Shown: positions 1-19,162, counted from the first letter of the stretch. The stretch: DNA of 64,000 nucleotides from Hyperoplus lanceolatus (GCA_026929865.2 CM049402.1:26842501-26906500), one strand, 5' to 3'. Notes: a model not told the origin generated them from the sequence alone. A program made the numbers and translations.

Positions 1-625
1 TTTAACACATATATTAACAGAAATTATCTAACAATATCACTTACTTATCCTTTAACTGACTAGATCTGGGAATTGGGCAACACTTGAGTTAAGGTTCAGA
101 CCGACATTGTCCTTCAACCGACCTACTTCAGAAAGGCTAAACAAAGCTTTGTGTCCCCGTTCTTTACACAGGGGTATCAATCTGATCTTGGTATATTTGT
201 ATCCGACTCTTGGTGAAACAGCACACTACAAGACTTTCCAAAATGTTGGCGTGTTTCTTTAATATCTACACTCATTGGTATCACTTGCACAGTCCGCCAT
301 GCAGCCGCCCGTGCCCTCCACACACCATGACTATCCAGCAGTGCAACAGAGCCCACAGCATCACTTGAGCTGTGTCTCGGTGCCTGTGAGCTAATACTCC
401 TCCGTAGCTATCACCAACCAGTCCCCAAACAGCCCTCTTTCCACCCACAACTCCCTAAAGCGCTTACACGGGCTGCCTATAGCCTTGGCAGGATATGACA
501 CGCCGTTAGCCATTCGCCATGCCATAACGCTTATTTAGAAACATCTGGAGCTGAAAATGTTTCATGACTTCTCCCAGGACCTCCACAGATTAAAATAACG
601 GTGCCTGGCTAGTTATAAGTACAGG

Positions 626-628
<3 letters not shown>
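1..628. other. Non-coding DNA, nothing recognised
   Basis: No frame above background, no transposon ends and no simple repeats were seen before the GA array. Confidence 0.5.
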
Positions 629-682
<54 letters not shown>

Positions 683-735
683 TGATTGGGGAGAGGCAGA
701 AAGAGAGAGAGAGAGTGAGAGAGAGAGAGGCCCCT
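629..735. repeat. (AG)n microsatellite, interrupted
   Basis: A pure AG run of 26 units (629-680) is followed by a short spacer and a second, interrupted GA block (701-730). The minus-strand reading yields Leu/Ser-repeat frames that are artefacts of the array. Confidence 0.97.
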
Positions 736-2095
<1,360 letters not shown>

Positions 2096-2399
2096 AAGCC
2101 CACAGACTAATAGAGCTCCAGAACAAACAAGAGTAAACCCAGTTCTGTGAAAGTGTGGCGTTTTTTAGCAGATTTTCTGTCAGTTTTGAGGCTTTGTCAC
2201 CGTTTAGTAAAATGGACCACCATGGATATGTCTGCGGAGAAAAAGATATTGGACAGAGCCAGAGGAAATGTCAGATCATAGTTGTGATGAGATTACTGAA
2301 GGCTGAAAGTATTCAACGCATGCATTTAGTAGAGCATACTAGTTATACTGTTTCCTCATTAACAAAGAATGCATTAGCTTGGAAGCCAATGAGTTGTTG

Positions 2400-2531
2400 A
2401 TAGAGGCTGCAGTTGCACAATATAATCAAAATCACAATGTTAGTGGTAGTTTGAATCTAGATATAACAATAATTCAACTAATTGTTTGATTAGAACAGAA
2501 GCAGTACTTTCTTCATTGGTCGACCCCTAAT
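2400..2531. mobile_element. Possible hAT-type DNA transposon end (relic)
   Basis: The block ends in GGTCGACCCCTAAT, which resembles the CCCCTA-type termini of non-autonomous hAT elements of fish. No matching opposite terminus or target duplication was found, so this is at most a one-ended remnant. Confidence 0.3.
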
Positions 2532-5500
2532 TTACAGTTAAGGTTTTTGAATGTGTTCAGATGAAAAACAACACATTATCTCGGGTTGAAAGCCAGAGTA
2601 TAAGACATACTAACTTGTGAGTGAGTGTGTACAGACTGAATGGCTTTTTCTTTCTCCTCCTTTTTTACACCCATGATAAAATGTAAATGTGTGGCTTGCT
2701 ATAATAGTCATAAGCCTAGCAGTCACTTGCCTTGTAGTCAATGACTTTACACAGCTCATTCCTATGTTGTCTTTAAAAGATCATTTCCCAGCACAAATAT
2801 ATGGCCTAGTGACTTATTGTGTCCTTGGAAACTCCAGTTATTATGTGTAACTTACAGCCAAATATGTATTACTATATTTTGGAGAGGACATGTATATGAA
2901 CTGAACTGTACCTGAACTTTGTGACTCTCTTTAAATTAAATCATTTCAATTGGCTTTGACACTGAATAGTTGCACTCAAGCTCAATATTGTAAAGTTATT
3001 ATCAGTGTATGTGGTTTTTAAGGAAGTTTTACATCATGTGTGTATGTTTTTTCCCCTCACAAGTATAACTTTGGACTGTATGTGTGGAGTGTGTGTGGAG
3101 GAGTGTTTGTTGCACTTCCTGCCTCAACGTTTGTCTGTCAGTCTCAGTTGCTCTCTCTCTCAGATCCTCAACTCATCCATATTCATGGACTGTTTGATTA
3201 TAACCGCTCTAATCTAGGAAGTGAGTGGGATGATAAAAAGACCCCCAAGCGCTCGCGGCCGCTCCCCCTACACCCAAATATAAACAAATAATCACCTCAT
3301 CTCGAACTCGCCCTGAGCAAACGCAAACCGATTCAGAAGGACTTGCTATCTGGATGTGGCTTGATGGGGGATGATGGAGGGCGACGTCCAACACACACAG
3401 ACAGCTAAACGTCAGGGCAGACAGAGGGTAAGTGTGTTTTAAAGAAGAGGAGCAGGCAATAGAATGAGTGTTCTGTGATTCTGTGACCCCAGTCTGGGCT
3501 GTAACTAATGTGACTCTCGTGAGAAGAAAGAGAGAGAGAAAGAGGGGCCTCTTTCTTGTAATTGCATCAGCACTTCGTTAACAGTAATTTAATTAAAACA
3601 GAGGGACCCTGGAACACATGATGCTGAAGGGAATTGTCCCCCCCCCGCCCCACCCCACCCTAACATCTCTCTCTCTCTCTCTCTCTATCTCTGTTTTCCC
3701 ACACGAGGTTGAGCGAGGTATGTTAATGTCAATTGGATTCTGCTTGTTATCTCTCCCGCCACCCTAATCTGATCCCTGGGAAAGTCAGGGAACAAGTTGT
3801 CGAGTCAGTTGAAAAAACTTCCCGGCTGATAAGGGAGAGCATGGATTTCTCTTCACACAATGCCACTCTGCTGCCATTTTAACAATGAAAATAACATCAA
3901 ATGCCACACCTATAATTTGGCAGGGCGTGGAGGGAGGAGAAATAAATGTGCTAGTTAAACAGTTGATTTATTCACCCACAAACTTCAGTGTTTGTTCATA
4001 ATGTTTTGTCCAGAACACAACAATCCAAGCCGCAGCAACAGACAACATCAACATCAACACAAGACCAAGACTTCTCACAGCATCAACTGAGAAAAGGTCA
4101 AAGGTCATTGGCCACTGACGCGTGGTATTCTCCTGATGCCAGATTGACAGCTTGGTGTAAAAGTGTCTTCAAGCTCGTACAGTCTGTCCTACATGTGTTG
4201 AAATTGTCAGGAAGACAATGAACTCTTCACTGCAGGTTGGGATATTTTTTTTTCACATAAACTGGGCAACTTCCAGTAAAGCATAGGAGCGATAGAAGAT
4301 TTGAGTTTCCAGCTGATTTTGTCTGGCTAATGTCTTTAAATGTGTCCAATAGCCCAATAAACCAAATGTGCCCTCATGTAAGCATTTTTGAACTTATCAT
4401 TCACAGTTCAGATTAAAATAAAATAAAACGTTAACCATTCAGTTGAGAAGGAAATAGGGGAACCGATGACTCCTGTGGGCTTCTTCTTCAAATGGAATAA
4501 TTAAGTAGACAATTCAAATGAAATAGCCCAATCAATGGGATAATGAACACAACTCAAAGTAATCACAAGTGATTATCTATGTGCAGGGTTTCCTTCCACA
4601 TAAAGGAAGAAGAAAAAACTCCCCAACAACAGTGGAGTTCGTCATCTATAATCTCCTTTTCTCACATGCAAAGCCTGCCTGGCTACAGCCAAGGAGGACA
4701 TTTACTCACCCATGTTAATGTTTTAGTGGGACATAAAAGATGGGTGGAGAAACAAAAGGACAGACAGTCGCTGCTCTGTCCTCCAAGGAGGCAGACGTTT
4801 GACCTAATTAGTATGCAAACGTATGCGCAAGAGCGAGAGGGCGATCGGTCGGAGATTGTTGGTGATTTGAGGCGGTAGAGGAGAAAACTCTTGCAGCCCT
4901 CTATTCATCCATCTACCTCTTCTACCCTTTTGTGCTCCGTAGCCCTGCCTGCATCTTGCTGGCCTACATTCGCTCCCAGACATCTTTGTGTTTGGGCAAG
5001 CTGACGGACAAGGCCGGGCGGGTAAGACCCAACATCCATAAATTAAGAAAGGGAAAAAAAAGAAGCAGGGCACAAGTCTTTCCTGTATTGTTGTTTTGTT
5101 GTGTTGTGATAAGGGGAACAGTTGGTAAAGGAGCTTTGTTTGTCGGTTGTGTTTCTCGCATTGTCCCAGACAAAGATGCACTCAGATGATCCTGCGGCTC
5201 AGAGGAGACAATGGGGCAGAATACCTCACTCCAGATGAATACCTCATTCCCTCTGTAGGAGCCAGACAATGCTGTGCTAATGATGATGTAAATCTGAAGA
5301 CAAAAGGCAGCAAGAAAGAGGGAAAGGAGAAATTGAATGAGCATGTTGGCATTTGGGAAGAGGTGCACCCGGAGACCCCCTGCTGTTTTCATGACATCAC
5401 ACATCCCAAACACACTTCCTCTCTTCTCCGATGGCCTTTAGCGTCAAAATACATTGGCGCTTATTGTCTGTGATGGTTTTGAGTCGCGGGAAAATAAGAC

Positions 5501-6124
5501 TAAGAGTGTGAGCAGTTAAAGGACAGAGACCAGATGAAGGGCGGATGACGGGACATAGCAAAGAAGGAGGGGTAATGAAGGAGGGAATGAAGCAAAGAGC
5601 AAAGGAAGGTGTGGACAGACTGATGAAGAGCGAAAGGAGGAGACAAAAGCAAAGGGAGGAAAACAAGAGAGGAAACAAAGTATGGGCTGTAATAAATGTC
5701 TCACAGAGGCAACGCATCAAGGGTTTCATAGAGCAGGATATATTACTAGAGGGGGCCAGGTTCAATATCAACCAGGCAGGCAGTGAACGTTGTGGTTCTC
5801 CACGCATTTGTTTGTGTTACATCGTCAAAAGCCGCACCTATTTTTGTCACCCTTTTGTCGGGGAACCAAGCCATCCCAAAAAGGTGGAGTCACCTCAGCA
5901 CGAGTGAGAGTCATGTGTTTAGCGAAAAATGTCTACACGCAGGTTTATTTTGCCATGGTGTTCCTCTTCATTTAATGAATCAACTGCTATATCCAGTGGA
6001 AACACAAGCCAGATCAAGTGTTACCATGCTGACCCAAAACCGTACCGTGCCAATCCAAACAGCACTGCTCAGTGGAAACACGGCATTTGAAGACCATGGC
6101 AGGGTAAAACTTTAACTACTCTAC
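2532..6124. other. Non-coding DNA with short simple repeats
   Basis: It holds a short CT run (3666-3686), a C-rich tract near 3637-3650 and a purine-rich block (5540-5690). At 6000-6080 a segment with AACCGTACCGTGCC and two GTGGAAACAC copies looks like a decayed MITE. Open frames up to 149 codons lack domain signatures, and both strands score equally. Confidence 0.5.
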
Positions 6125-6460
6125 ATTCAGGACATAATTGTCAGGACAAAATCCAAAAGGACGGGGAGAGGAGACGACCGGGAAAGGCTAAGTGGAGAGA
6201 ACAGGAAAAGAGAGAAGAGGAGAGCATTAGCAATGGGTAAAAAGTTGAAAGGCACAGGGTTAAAGATAATACAGGAAAGGAAAAAAGGGAGAAGTAAGGA
6301 GAGGAAATGTGTAGGGAAAAGGAGATATAAGGAATGGAGGAAAAGAGATGAAAGGGATGGAAGAAAAGAAAGAAAGAAAAAGAGGAGAAGAGATGGTGTA
6401 CAGGGAATGATAGGGAAGGATCAAGAAGGCAAGTAGGAGAAAGAAAAAAAATGACAAGTC
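6125..6460 (+). repeat. Purine-rich (A/G) tract, ~330 bp
   Basis: The plus strand is overwhelmingly A and G, with irregular GGA, GAAA and AAG units and no fixed period. It produces a Lys/Arg/Glu-rich frame (6233-6436) that is composition-driven, not a gene. Such tracts can adopt triplex (H-DNA) structures; that is a general property and was not tested. Confidence 0.8.
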
Positions 6461-7639
6461 GTAGTGGGGGAATTGGAGTGCAAATCTAACTCATATGTGT
6501 GCTTGTTTTTGAATTGAACGAATTGTTGAGTAATTGGTGCTGATAAACAGCCCTATCAACCCCCTGCAGACATATTACTTATTATTCTTTCCGCGCAATC
6601 GGACGGTAAACACGGGAATCATTGTGTCTCACCGGGACGCAGGGGGCCCATAGGGAGAGGTTTTGTAGGGGTTGGGAGAAGAATAGAGGGATGGAGAGAT
6701 AATATGGATGGATGGATGGAGGAATAGAAAGAGCTGCAGTGTGGACTGTAGGAGAGGCTCTGTTCTGCTCTGTCCCCGAGGGTGCAGGCATAAAAGCGCT
6801 CCACACATCAACACTATTACAAAAGAAGATGAGAAGAAAGAAAATGTAATAGACATGAAGAGATGGGAAATGGCATGTGGCCCTTTTATTTCTCCAAGAG
6901 CTATGCTACCATCTCTCATTCATCTTTCCTCAATTTATTCTGGATGCAAGTTGCCGTCTTTTCTCCCTCCTTATCCCTCATTTAGAAAATGTTGAGCATG
7001 TTGTTGTTTTTTAACAAGCCCAACTATGTGTGTACCAGAAAGCCAGATCAGCACTCAAAACATATTTGACATCTTGCTTGACATCCTAACCTGATCATGG
7101 ATGTAATTTGTCTCAACACTCACTGCAATACGTCCACTAGACTGAAATGATATCTTCTCTTCTAAGATCAGTCAGGTTCCTCCTTTGTGAATGAGACATG
7201 ACATACAAAACCAGGAAACCGGTCTAATGGGCAAATAAGGGATTAGGCAAAGGAGTCTGCACAGGCAAAAGGTCCAAAACAGGCACGTCAGGCTAATAGA
7301 ATATGGAAAGCTGGAAAAGGTAGGCAAACACGCCAGAGTATATCGGAAGAAATGGAAACAACTGAACATACTGTATATAAGTCCTGAGGGGTTGGAGAGG
7401 AAATTGGCTGCATTTTTTCTAATGGTTTTAACTTAGAATTTCCCCAGTAGCAGGTTTAGGTTTGAATTAAAGGAAATCAATTTGGGTAATTTGTATGAGA
7501 GTGTAAGTACCATAACTCAAAGATAATAGGTGTTGACGAAAACATTCCTCTACAGACAGGGACACTGCTAAATTAAAAATCACTGTCTGTAGCGCGCAGC
7601 ACAGACAGTGAGCCTAACCTGCCCAGTTATCGGCAGGTT
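6461..7639. other. Non-coding DNA
   Basis: A short (GGAT)n run occurs near 6705-6720. No gene or bounded repeat was recognised. Confidence 0.5.
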
Positions 7640-7699
7640 AGACTCTTCACAAAATCAGTGGTCGGGATCGGCCAAGAAAATTGCAATTGGTGCACCCCT
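7640..7699. mobile_element. hAT-type transposon end (relic)
   Basis: The sequence GGTCGGGATCGGCCAAGAA followed by GGTGCACCCCTAG matches, from memory, the terminus of a widespread fish non-autonomous hAT-like family whose ends begin TAGGG(A/G)TGCACC. The opposite end is not seen. Confidence 0.5.
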
Positions 7700-10339
<2,640 letters not shown>

Positions 10340-10420
10340 ACTGTATGGAATGTAAAGCCCACTGAGGCAAATGTGTGATATTGGGCTTTACAAATAAAAC
10401 TGATTTGATTTGATCTATTG
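10340..10420 (+). mobile_element. LINE/SINE 3'-tail relic
   Basis: The sequence reads GGAATGTAAAGCCC, then ATTGGGCTTTACAAATAAAA, then TGATTTGATTTGAT. This is the typical 3' end of fish non-LTR elements: a GTAAAGC...GGGCT stem, an ATAAA signal and a short degenerate tandem tail. Confidence 0.6.
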
Positions 10421-11573
10421 AATTGTGTTTTTGTTTTCTGTCCAAAGATACCTACAAAGTGGTGATTATGTTTGTGGACAAAAATTAGTGGATTGTGTAC
10501 ATATTTTTAAATTCTTGTTTTTTAGATACTAGTTGAGCTATAAGACACTATGGAAACTGAGCTGTCATCATGTTAATTTCAAAAGGTAGTTAGATGTTAA
10601 GGTTTGGTTTCCAAATATGACTATAAGCAGTTTGTCATTATTACAAGGTGGTTTACTATGTAGCAGCCTCAATGATGTGTCTAGCCTTGTAACAGGTAGT
10701 AGGATTATAATGAGATGAGAGTAGTTTGTAAGTAATCATTTAAATAAAGTATCCAAGAAGCAAATCTATCTGCTAATTTGAAAGTATAGCTGTACTGTTC
10801 AGAGTTGAATATTGAAAATGTTCTTGACATCAGAAAGTTGTGATAGCTTTAAAAATATAACAAGGGAATTAACTCAATATGTGTCAGTGGCACACAAAGC
10901 CCCACTACAATTTAGATTTGTTTCTCCAAAAGATGAATGAATAAGTGAGTGTGCAAAGAAGGAGTCAAATTAGTTATACATTAGTAAGTGTGCTGAGCTG
11001 TGGGGAGACATAATGGCAGATGGGGGTCTTCATTAGTCCATGCAGCAAGAGTGATGGGCTTTTGACATCAAAGGAAAGGTTTCTTGAGGAATATGCAATA
11101 TATCAGTGGTGTTCAGTAGTAATATAGCCATACTCTGCATCTCGTGCTCACACCTGTGTATCTCTTGTCCTACCTTTTGCCTTTCGCCATCCCCATCTCA
11201 ACCTCATCAGGACAACAAGGTCTGATTGCGTGCTCTCTTCCTCAGAAATATCGGAATTATAATCATCACTTCTTAATTTGAGGTTATAATGATTCTGTGC
11301 CTGAGGGTAACTTTTCCAAGGTACCAACCTGGGTATACATTAGCATTACAACCACTAAGAAATGCCCATGGCGTTATATAAGAAGAGACTGTAAGCTCTG
11401 TACAGGAGCTATACATAATGCAGTCTCTCGGGCAATTTGGAGCACATACAATAGTTTCTGCTGAGGTTTGTATTCTTGCTTAGCTTTTGAGGAATTTACA
11501 CTCTGAAGTGTGTAACAGAGTATAGTGAGATGAGTCAGCTATGACCGAGGATAGGTGTCAAATTGCTCCTTAA
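10421..11573. other. Non-coding DNA
   Basis: AT-rich unique-looking sequence with no frame of note and no bounded repeat. Confidence 0.5.
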
Positions 11574-11620
11574 GGCCAGGACACACCAATCCGACTACCC
11601 GAAAATCGCGACTGAGCTTC
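11574..11620 (+). mobile_element. Solo end of the GGCCAGGACACACC MITE family
   Basis: TTAAGGCCAGGACACACC followed by CGACTACCCGAAAAT is nearly identical to the reverse complement of the right terminus of the element at 18544-19162. No opposite end is present within 1 kb, so this is a truncated copy or a solo end. Confidence 0.65.
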
Positions 11621-13191
11621 ATATTCATATTCAAAGCTTCATATTTGCACTTGCTGATGTTATGCATAGTTGTCTGATGTTTTTTGTCTAGTAGGAGCAG
11701 AATTTATTTCCGCCATTTTGGTTGGCTTTTTGTTGTCATTACAGCCATTTCGCTGTGATTCGTGTAGGTTTGATAGGAGTTTGTTAAACAAGATCTCTGA
11801 AACTTAATTAAATAAAAGAGATAGCAAACATATATTAGTAACAGAACATCACAGAGCTATTAAAGGTTGAGGTTTCCATAAAGGGTTATTATTTATTTAT
11901 ATGGTTTGGGTGTTTTTTGAAGGCTGTCTCTGAAACTCTTAGTTTTAGTGAGAGACCGGAGCCAATAGGTCCAAAGAATGATGACAACGTTAAAGGCCCG
12001 CTGGTGCTCATTCGGCTGCATTCAGCACCTTAACCGTTTCCTTTATCCTTTGTTCTGTGCTCTGTGAAGTTTTATCAGCCTTTGTATTTTAACTGAAAGA
12101 AAAAGCCATCTGCCTGCCTGACTTGTTTTATTTCTCACAGCTAAAACTGGAGGGAAAGAGACAGTGACAGAGTTAGTGCTAGCGAAATGGCTAAGGAAAG
12201 AGAAAAAAGGCGAACAAACACAAGATAACAATGAGACAGAGAGCGACAGTGAGACGCTTCTGGGGAAGACAAAAAATGAGGAAAAACAAGAGAGGGCAGA
12301 GGGGGGGGGAGGAGGAGGGAGAAGATGCGGAAGAATAAAAGAAAGAGAAAGAGAGTTAAGCCAGATTGAGAGTGTCTGCCTCGGGTAGTACTAGTCACCC
12401 TGAATTATAAATGGTCTCTCACTTTCCGAGCCAAAACACACAACCACAATATAATACCCATGATGCATTTTTCTACTGGCAGGCCACTCCGATGTCCCCC
12501 GGGTCAGCCCTCGCCACTAATCTCTGTCCTCTGCTCTCTTTCTCTTCCATCCCTTCCTTATTCGTCTTTGCAGTTCCCCGGAGTGAAGGATTTTGCAAAC
12601 TTTGCCCTTCTTGGCACTTCACTCCATCTTCCCCCACTCTGGTCAGCGAGTGCGTGTACTGTGTCACAGTGAGCTGCAATCTCAACCCCCTTCCCTTCCC
12701 CTCTTTCTCTCACTCTGTGAAAAGAAAATATTACATCCGCCATCGCTGAATTCGTTCCATGCTTAGTTGTCCCAGTTTTTCTTTTAACGCCTAGCTTTTT
12801 CCCCGTTTAGTTCCCGTTGGTGTTACTGCAGCTGGTGGCTCTTTCCACATTATGAGATCTATACTGGCCCACTGCATACTTTGCTCACTTGACCGGCAGC
12901 ATTCATCTCTCCCTGCATTTTCATAAAAGCAGGATGTACATTGAATAAATCAGCTGTCTTCATCTGAAATCCCACAGCGTGACTGACAGGGGTTCTGTTA
13001 CTGTACCTTCAGTAACTGAGGTTCGTGATTGAAGAAAGAAGACAAATGACAAATTGAGTGATAGAAGCACAACAAACTGCGAACATTAAGCCTTGATACA
13101 GAGAACCATTATGACTCTTGAATTCCATTTATCGCCCTTGTTTCCTGCTTTGAACTCTTCCGCTCACTATGGGCGTTACCCTCATCCAGCC
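11621..13191. other. Non-coding DNA, partly purine-rich
   Basis: A purine-rich block at 12150-12360 includes a nine-G run near 12301. Frames there are compositional. Confidence 0.5.
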
Positions 13192-13812
13192 TTAAAGAGG
13201 ACCTATTATACTACTTTTCTGGTCTTAATTTCTTGTTTTACACTGCTATAGAGCAACCTGACACGAATCACATGACAAAAAACTATGTAAATTTTCGGGA
13301 AGCTCTTTCTCTTATTTTGGCGATCCAGCACGCCCTGTCAACACTTGAGTGTGTGTGCTTCGGCCATCTCCGCTCCCTCCACCTGTGCTTCGGCCATCTC
13401 GGCTCCCCCCCCCCCCCCCCTGCAAACCCCACTCCGTTGTGATTGGCTACCTTCCTTCCGAAACACTTTCAGTGGCGGGAAGCGCGAGCATGGACCTATA
13501 AGGACGCGAGGCAGACGCGAACAGGGAAGTGACAGCATTACTATACATGGAAACATCCGCGTGGTGACGACACCAAGTTACATGTGACGTCACAAAGTTA
13601 CAAAGCCTCAAATCGCTTTGAACACGTGACTTCTCGACTGGCTAGAATAGTGTCTAGTGCTCTGCACAGACACCCCAGACGGTCAGCAGGGAATACGTCG
13701 AAATGCATGTAAGTCATTATTTGATAATTTAGTATGGTTACGCATGACTATAAATCATCATAACAACGTTTATAGGTCATAAAAGTCAAAAAGCATCATA
13801 GGTCCTCTTTAA
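13192..13812. mobile_element. TTAA-flanked MITE, ~620 bp
   Basis: The element is bounded by TTAA at 13192-13195 and 13809-13812. Its ends are inverted copies: AGAGGACCTATTAT at the left and the complement of ATCATAGGTCCTCT at the right. The TTAA duplication fits piggyBac or Kolobok superfamilies. The interior is CpG-rich, has a 17-base C run (13404-13420) and two copies of a ~22-bp GTGCTTCGGCCATCTC-type unit, and encodes no transposase. Confidence 0.8.
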
Positions 13813-15188
<1,376 letters not shown>

Positions 15189-15541
15189 ATATGTGTCTGT
15201 CCGTCCTTTGAGTTTCTCGCCAACCATTCATCCGATCTACTTCATATTTGTCGCATGTTTTGCTGAGGGGGAGTGCAGTGCCAAGCGTGAAGTTGTTTGG
15301 ATCAGATTTTATGTTGAAAAACTGCGAAAAATAGGCCAAGTAAGCTGGACTTTGGATGTGGATTGTGCACCGCTACCATATCATCGCACTAGATGCAAAT
15401 CAAAATCCAAGTGATGGCACAGGCACTTCCAGAACGGGCACTTTACAAAGAAAGAAAGAAGACTTTCTTGTCTATTTCCTATCGGCTTATCTGGTGACCA
15501 GGCTGGGAAGGACCAAACAAATGGATAATAAGGGCACCAAA

Positions 15542-16586
15542 GACCCTGTTTCCACCTGGCATTAACATCTGACTTTTTGAATCTGGTTACAAGTGGACAG
15601 CTCTCAGTCCGTGTGTTCCCACTTGTATTTTCAAATGTGACTTCTCTGTCTACTTGTGATCGGATTCCATTTACCCGCGCTATATTTAAATCAACACGTT
15701 CATCATTTCCGTTTGCATTGGTGTTTTTAACCGGTGGAGTTCAAACAAGTAAACATACAGGGCTGTACAGTGCCACAGTTTTAATCGCATTTGCTATTAA
15801 AATGCATTACATGCGAAGATAATTACCAGTCTAGGTTGACGAGATATGCTACTGTCTCATTTAGACAAGGAGGCGCGATGCACAACACTGCTTAGAGGGC
15901 TTTCGACAAATGCGGGAAATATCATAGATAGTATATAAAAGTAAAAACTCTTAGGCGAGTAAGTTATTACGTCTCTTTGGCTGGTGAAAGATGTGTGTTT
16001 GCCGGGCGGCTTTTCTAACGTCTGCTACACTCTTGTCACCACCACCAGTAGGCTACACGGGCGGCTTTCTGTATGAAGTTAAGATACTGTATGCGAACAG
16101 AATATTTCCTGTGCGCCTTCACATTAAAAGCCTGTTACTACCCAAACGCGAGTTGACTTTTATTCTTAAGCAGATAAGAACAGGAAGTCGTTGCCTTGCA
16201 GCTCTCCAGTCAATAGCAGCAATTTCCGTGTTTTCAGATTTACGCAGTGAAATGAAAACAGAGGAGTAAGCTTGTCATTTGCAACTCGTTCATGAGGCTT
16301 CTATAAAAGCTGCATGAACGCCAGTGATGCATTTTCAACGTATTTCCGCCCAGGCAGGGGGCAGCAGTTGAGTAGGAGGTCCCTAATGTGGACACAAACC
16401 ACATTCGTGTTTCCACTACCAAATGAGTGCGAACACATCGGACACAAGCGACGTAAACCACCTCCGAATGTGGTTTTTGTGATCCGATCTCAATGCGTCT
16501 TGAGAGTGTTCTCACCTGTAGTTAGAGCTGTATTCATGTGATCGGATCACAAAAAACACATGTTAATGCCAGGTGGAAACGGGGTC
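15542..16586. mobile_element. Non-autonomous DNA transposon, 1045 bp
   Basis: The termini are inverted: GACCCTGTTTCCACCTGGCA at the left and the complement of GACCCCGTTTCCACCTGGCA at the right. AAA sits immediately outside each end (15539-15541 and 16587-16589), a candidate 3-bp target duplication. Several GATCCGATC-like motifs lie near both ends (about 15656, 16480 and 16538), possible transposase-binding repeats. No transposase frame is present. A 3-bp duplication would fit PIF/Harbinger, but the superfamily is unassigned. Confidence 0.8.
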
Positions 16587-16589
16587 AAA

Positions 16590-17524
16590 GACTCAGTGGA
16601 TTTGCTCACTTTTTGTTAACATGACAACTTGACATGTTTTATTAATTTTTGATCAATAATGTGGTGGGTGTCCTCTCCTATAAAACTGATTCTAACTAGA
16701 ACTTTTATTAAAAATGATATTGCAATATGCCTTCTAACAATTGATGTTCCCATGCTATATCCAGCTCTTTCAGAACAAATTAGGCCTATGTCAGCCACAT
16801 AATTCAAATGCTGTAGTTATGTGACATCCCATGATTAAAAATTGAATGTTATCTTAATTTGTGTCTTAAGTTTTAAGGGTCAATCCAGAACTTCAGTTCT
16901 TCTTCCATAAGGTTGGGTCCTTTTTAAAGCCACATTAGAACTACATTACACATGTATGCATTTTTACAAATTGCACATTTCAGCAGGGTGCATAACAAAA
17001 ATAAAAGCAACATTGCCATGAGAACTACGTTTGACAATGCTCTTAATGTACTTGTTTTGCATACGCTCCATATGTCCCAGCACTTTGTTTGTCCCTGCAG
17101 TAGTCCTGATATAAACCTGCTGTGGAGTTATTGCTTCAATACTGGAAATGCATTCCTCCTGCCTGCTCCTCTTCCAACTTAACCCCGACCAACATCACAC
17201 AAAATGGCCAACACCAAAGGAGTGAAAACGGGGGAAAAGGGGAATACTCATTGTCATCTCCCCAAAGACACACACAAACCCTAACGCACACACAATTCCC
17301 CTCCCTTCTCCTTCCCTCCCTCGTTCATCATGTGGTGAGAGGGGAAAATCAAATCATGTGCGTCCCGCGATCGACTGACAATGAGCTTATGTCGGCTTTG
17401 AAATATTCACTTCTGACAAGACCTCATCTGTTTCCCATTTTCAGACTGTGGAAATATTTCTCCCCATGCTGTTCACTTATACGCTAATGTGTTTCCATCG
17501 CTGCTCGGGGCTCGCTTGTGCAGC
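16590..17524. other. Non-coding DNA
   Basis: Nothing recognisable; a short CACACA-rich stretch lies near 17267-17295. Confidence 0.5.
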
Positions 17525-17684
<160 letters not shown>

Positions 17685-18023
17685 CTTAATTCAATAGAAA
17701 GTCATCTGGTAAAAGCCAAGTTTCTGGCTGCTTTATCTCTCTGTTCCACTGTAAACTAATGTGTGTCAGGGCAAGAATGAGAAGAAATCTGGCAGAAGCC
17801 ATTTTCCGATTTAGCAGCGTGAAGTGCAGCGCTTAATACAGCAAATACATTAGAGAAAGCACACCTCTTGTGACGCAAAATAATATTTGCATAATTATGT
17901 TAAAATAGAGCCATCCTGTGCTCCACAATAACAATGAGGATATATTTCAGGGGAGAAATAGGCCTCACAGCCTCCACACACTCATACACTGAGGAACTGG
18001 CTGAGGCCTATTAGGACCGCTTT

Positions 18024-18152
<129 letters not shown>

Positions 18153-18543
18153 TCACAGTCTGTTTTTTTTCATGTGTCCTGCTTCACATTTGCACACTGG
18201 GCTTTAAAGGGAACGCTTTGTTGGCGTGGGCGAGCACACCTCCAGGCTCACCACAACAAGGCAGTGCTTCTTGTTGGATCTCTGTCTCAGATCAATTTAT
18301 CATAACACCTCCTCCCTCTTCCCTGCAGGCTGCTGAACCCACTTAATACCAGAATTTGTTATAGGCAGGACTGTGAAGAACTTTGAAACTACAACGATTG
18401 AAAAGTGGCTTCATGTTTTCAGTGTCATTTTAAGGATGTTTTTTTTTACTGGTGGAATATACAGTAGTTCCACATTTTGGTTTAGCTCAACATAAAGATC
18501 TGAAGCGGAGGGCAACAGCATAACATAATAATGGCTGTGGTCT

Positions 18544-19162
18544 AAAGGCCCGGACACACCGGCCCGATAATCGCTGTTGGAAAGGCTGCAGGGGACGGGG
18601 ACATGAATCTGTTTGGTGTGTGCCGTGAAATCGGTCGTCGTAGATGTCGTTGAGCTTCTTTTGAGCCAATTGTTCAATCGGCGGCGGGCAGTCTTTCAGT
18701 TGGAGCAATTTGATTTGTTGAGGGCTAGCGAAACAGTGAAGCCCGGAAGTGAGGCGGGTTGCACAAACAGCTAACAACAGTTAGCCATTGGCTTAATGTG
18801 TTTGTTTGTTTCGTTCAGCGAGTACTCGCATGCATCAACCCTTGTTGACTGCTCGACACCATGCTCGACACTCTCTGCTAAAAATGGTGCTCTTTATGGT
18901 CCATAAATATAAATACGTATTTCTATCTATCTTTATGGTCTAGAGAGCTGTCCCATCATTTCCGGCGGGCCACAATACAGATTAGTGCCGCCTGCTGTTA
19001 TGGAGACATTACGCCCCGCGCAAGCGCAGAGCGTACGGGAAGTCAGCAGTCGGTTTGGTGTGTTCTTTGCACTTTTTCGGCCGCGACGGGAAGACTGGAG
19101 GTGCCTGAATCGGCATACTCCATTTTCGGGTAGTCGGACTGGTGTGTCCTGGCCTTTAGAGG
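18544..19162. mobile_element. MITE with AAAGGCC(C/A)GGACACACC ends, ~619 bp
   Basis: The left end CTAAAGGCCCGGACACACC (from 18544) is inverted at the right as GGTGTGTCCTGGCCTTTAG (to 19162). The interior is GC-rich at its right side with no transposase frame. I could not define a target-site duplication unambiguously, so superfamily and exact limits are open. A partial relative lies at 11574-11620. Confidence 0.78.

Noticed and set aside
6233..6436. Lys/Arg-rich frame resembling a nuclear basic protein
   Set aside because: It is the direct translation of a purine-only tract, with no complexity beyond composition.
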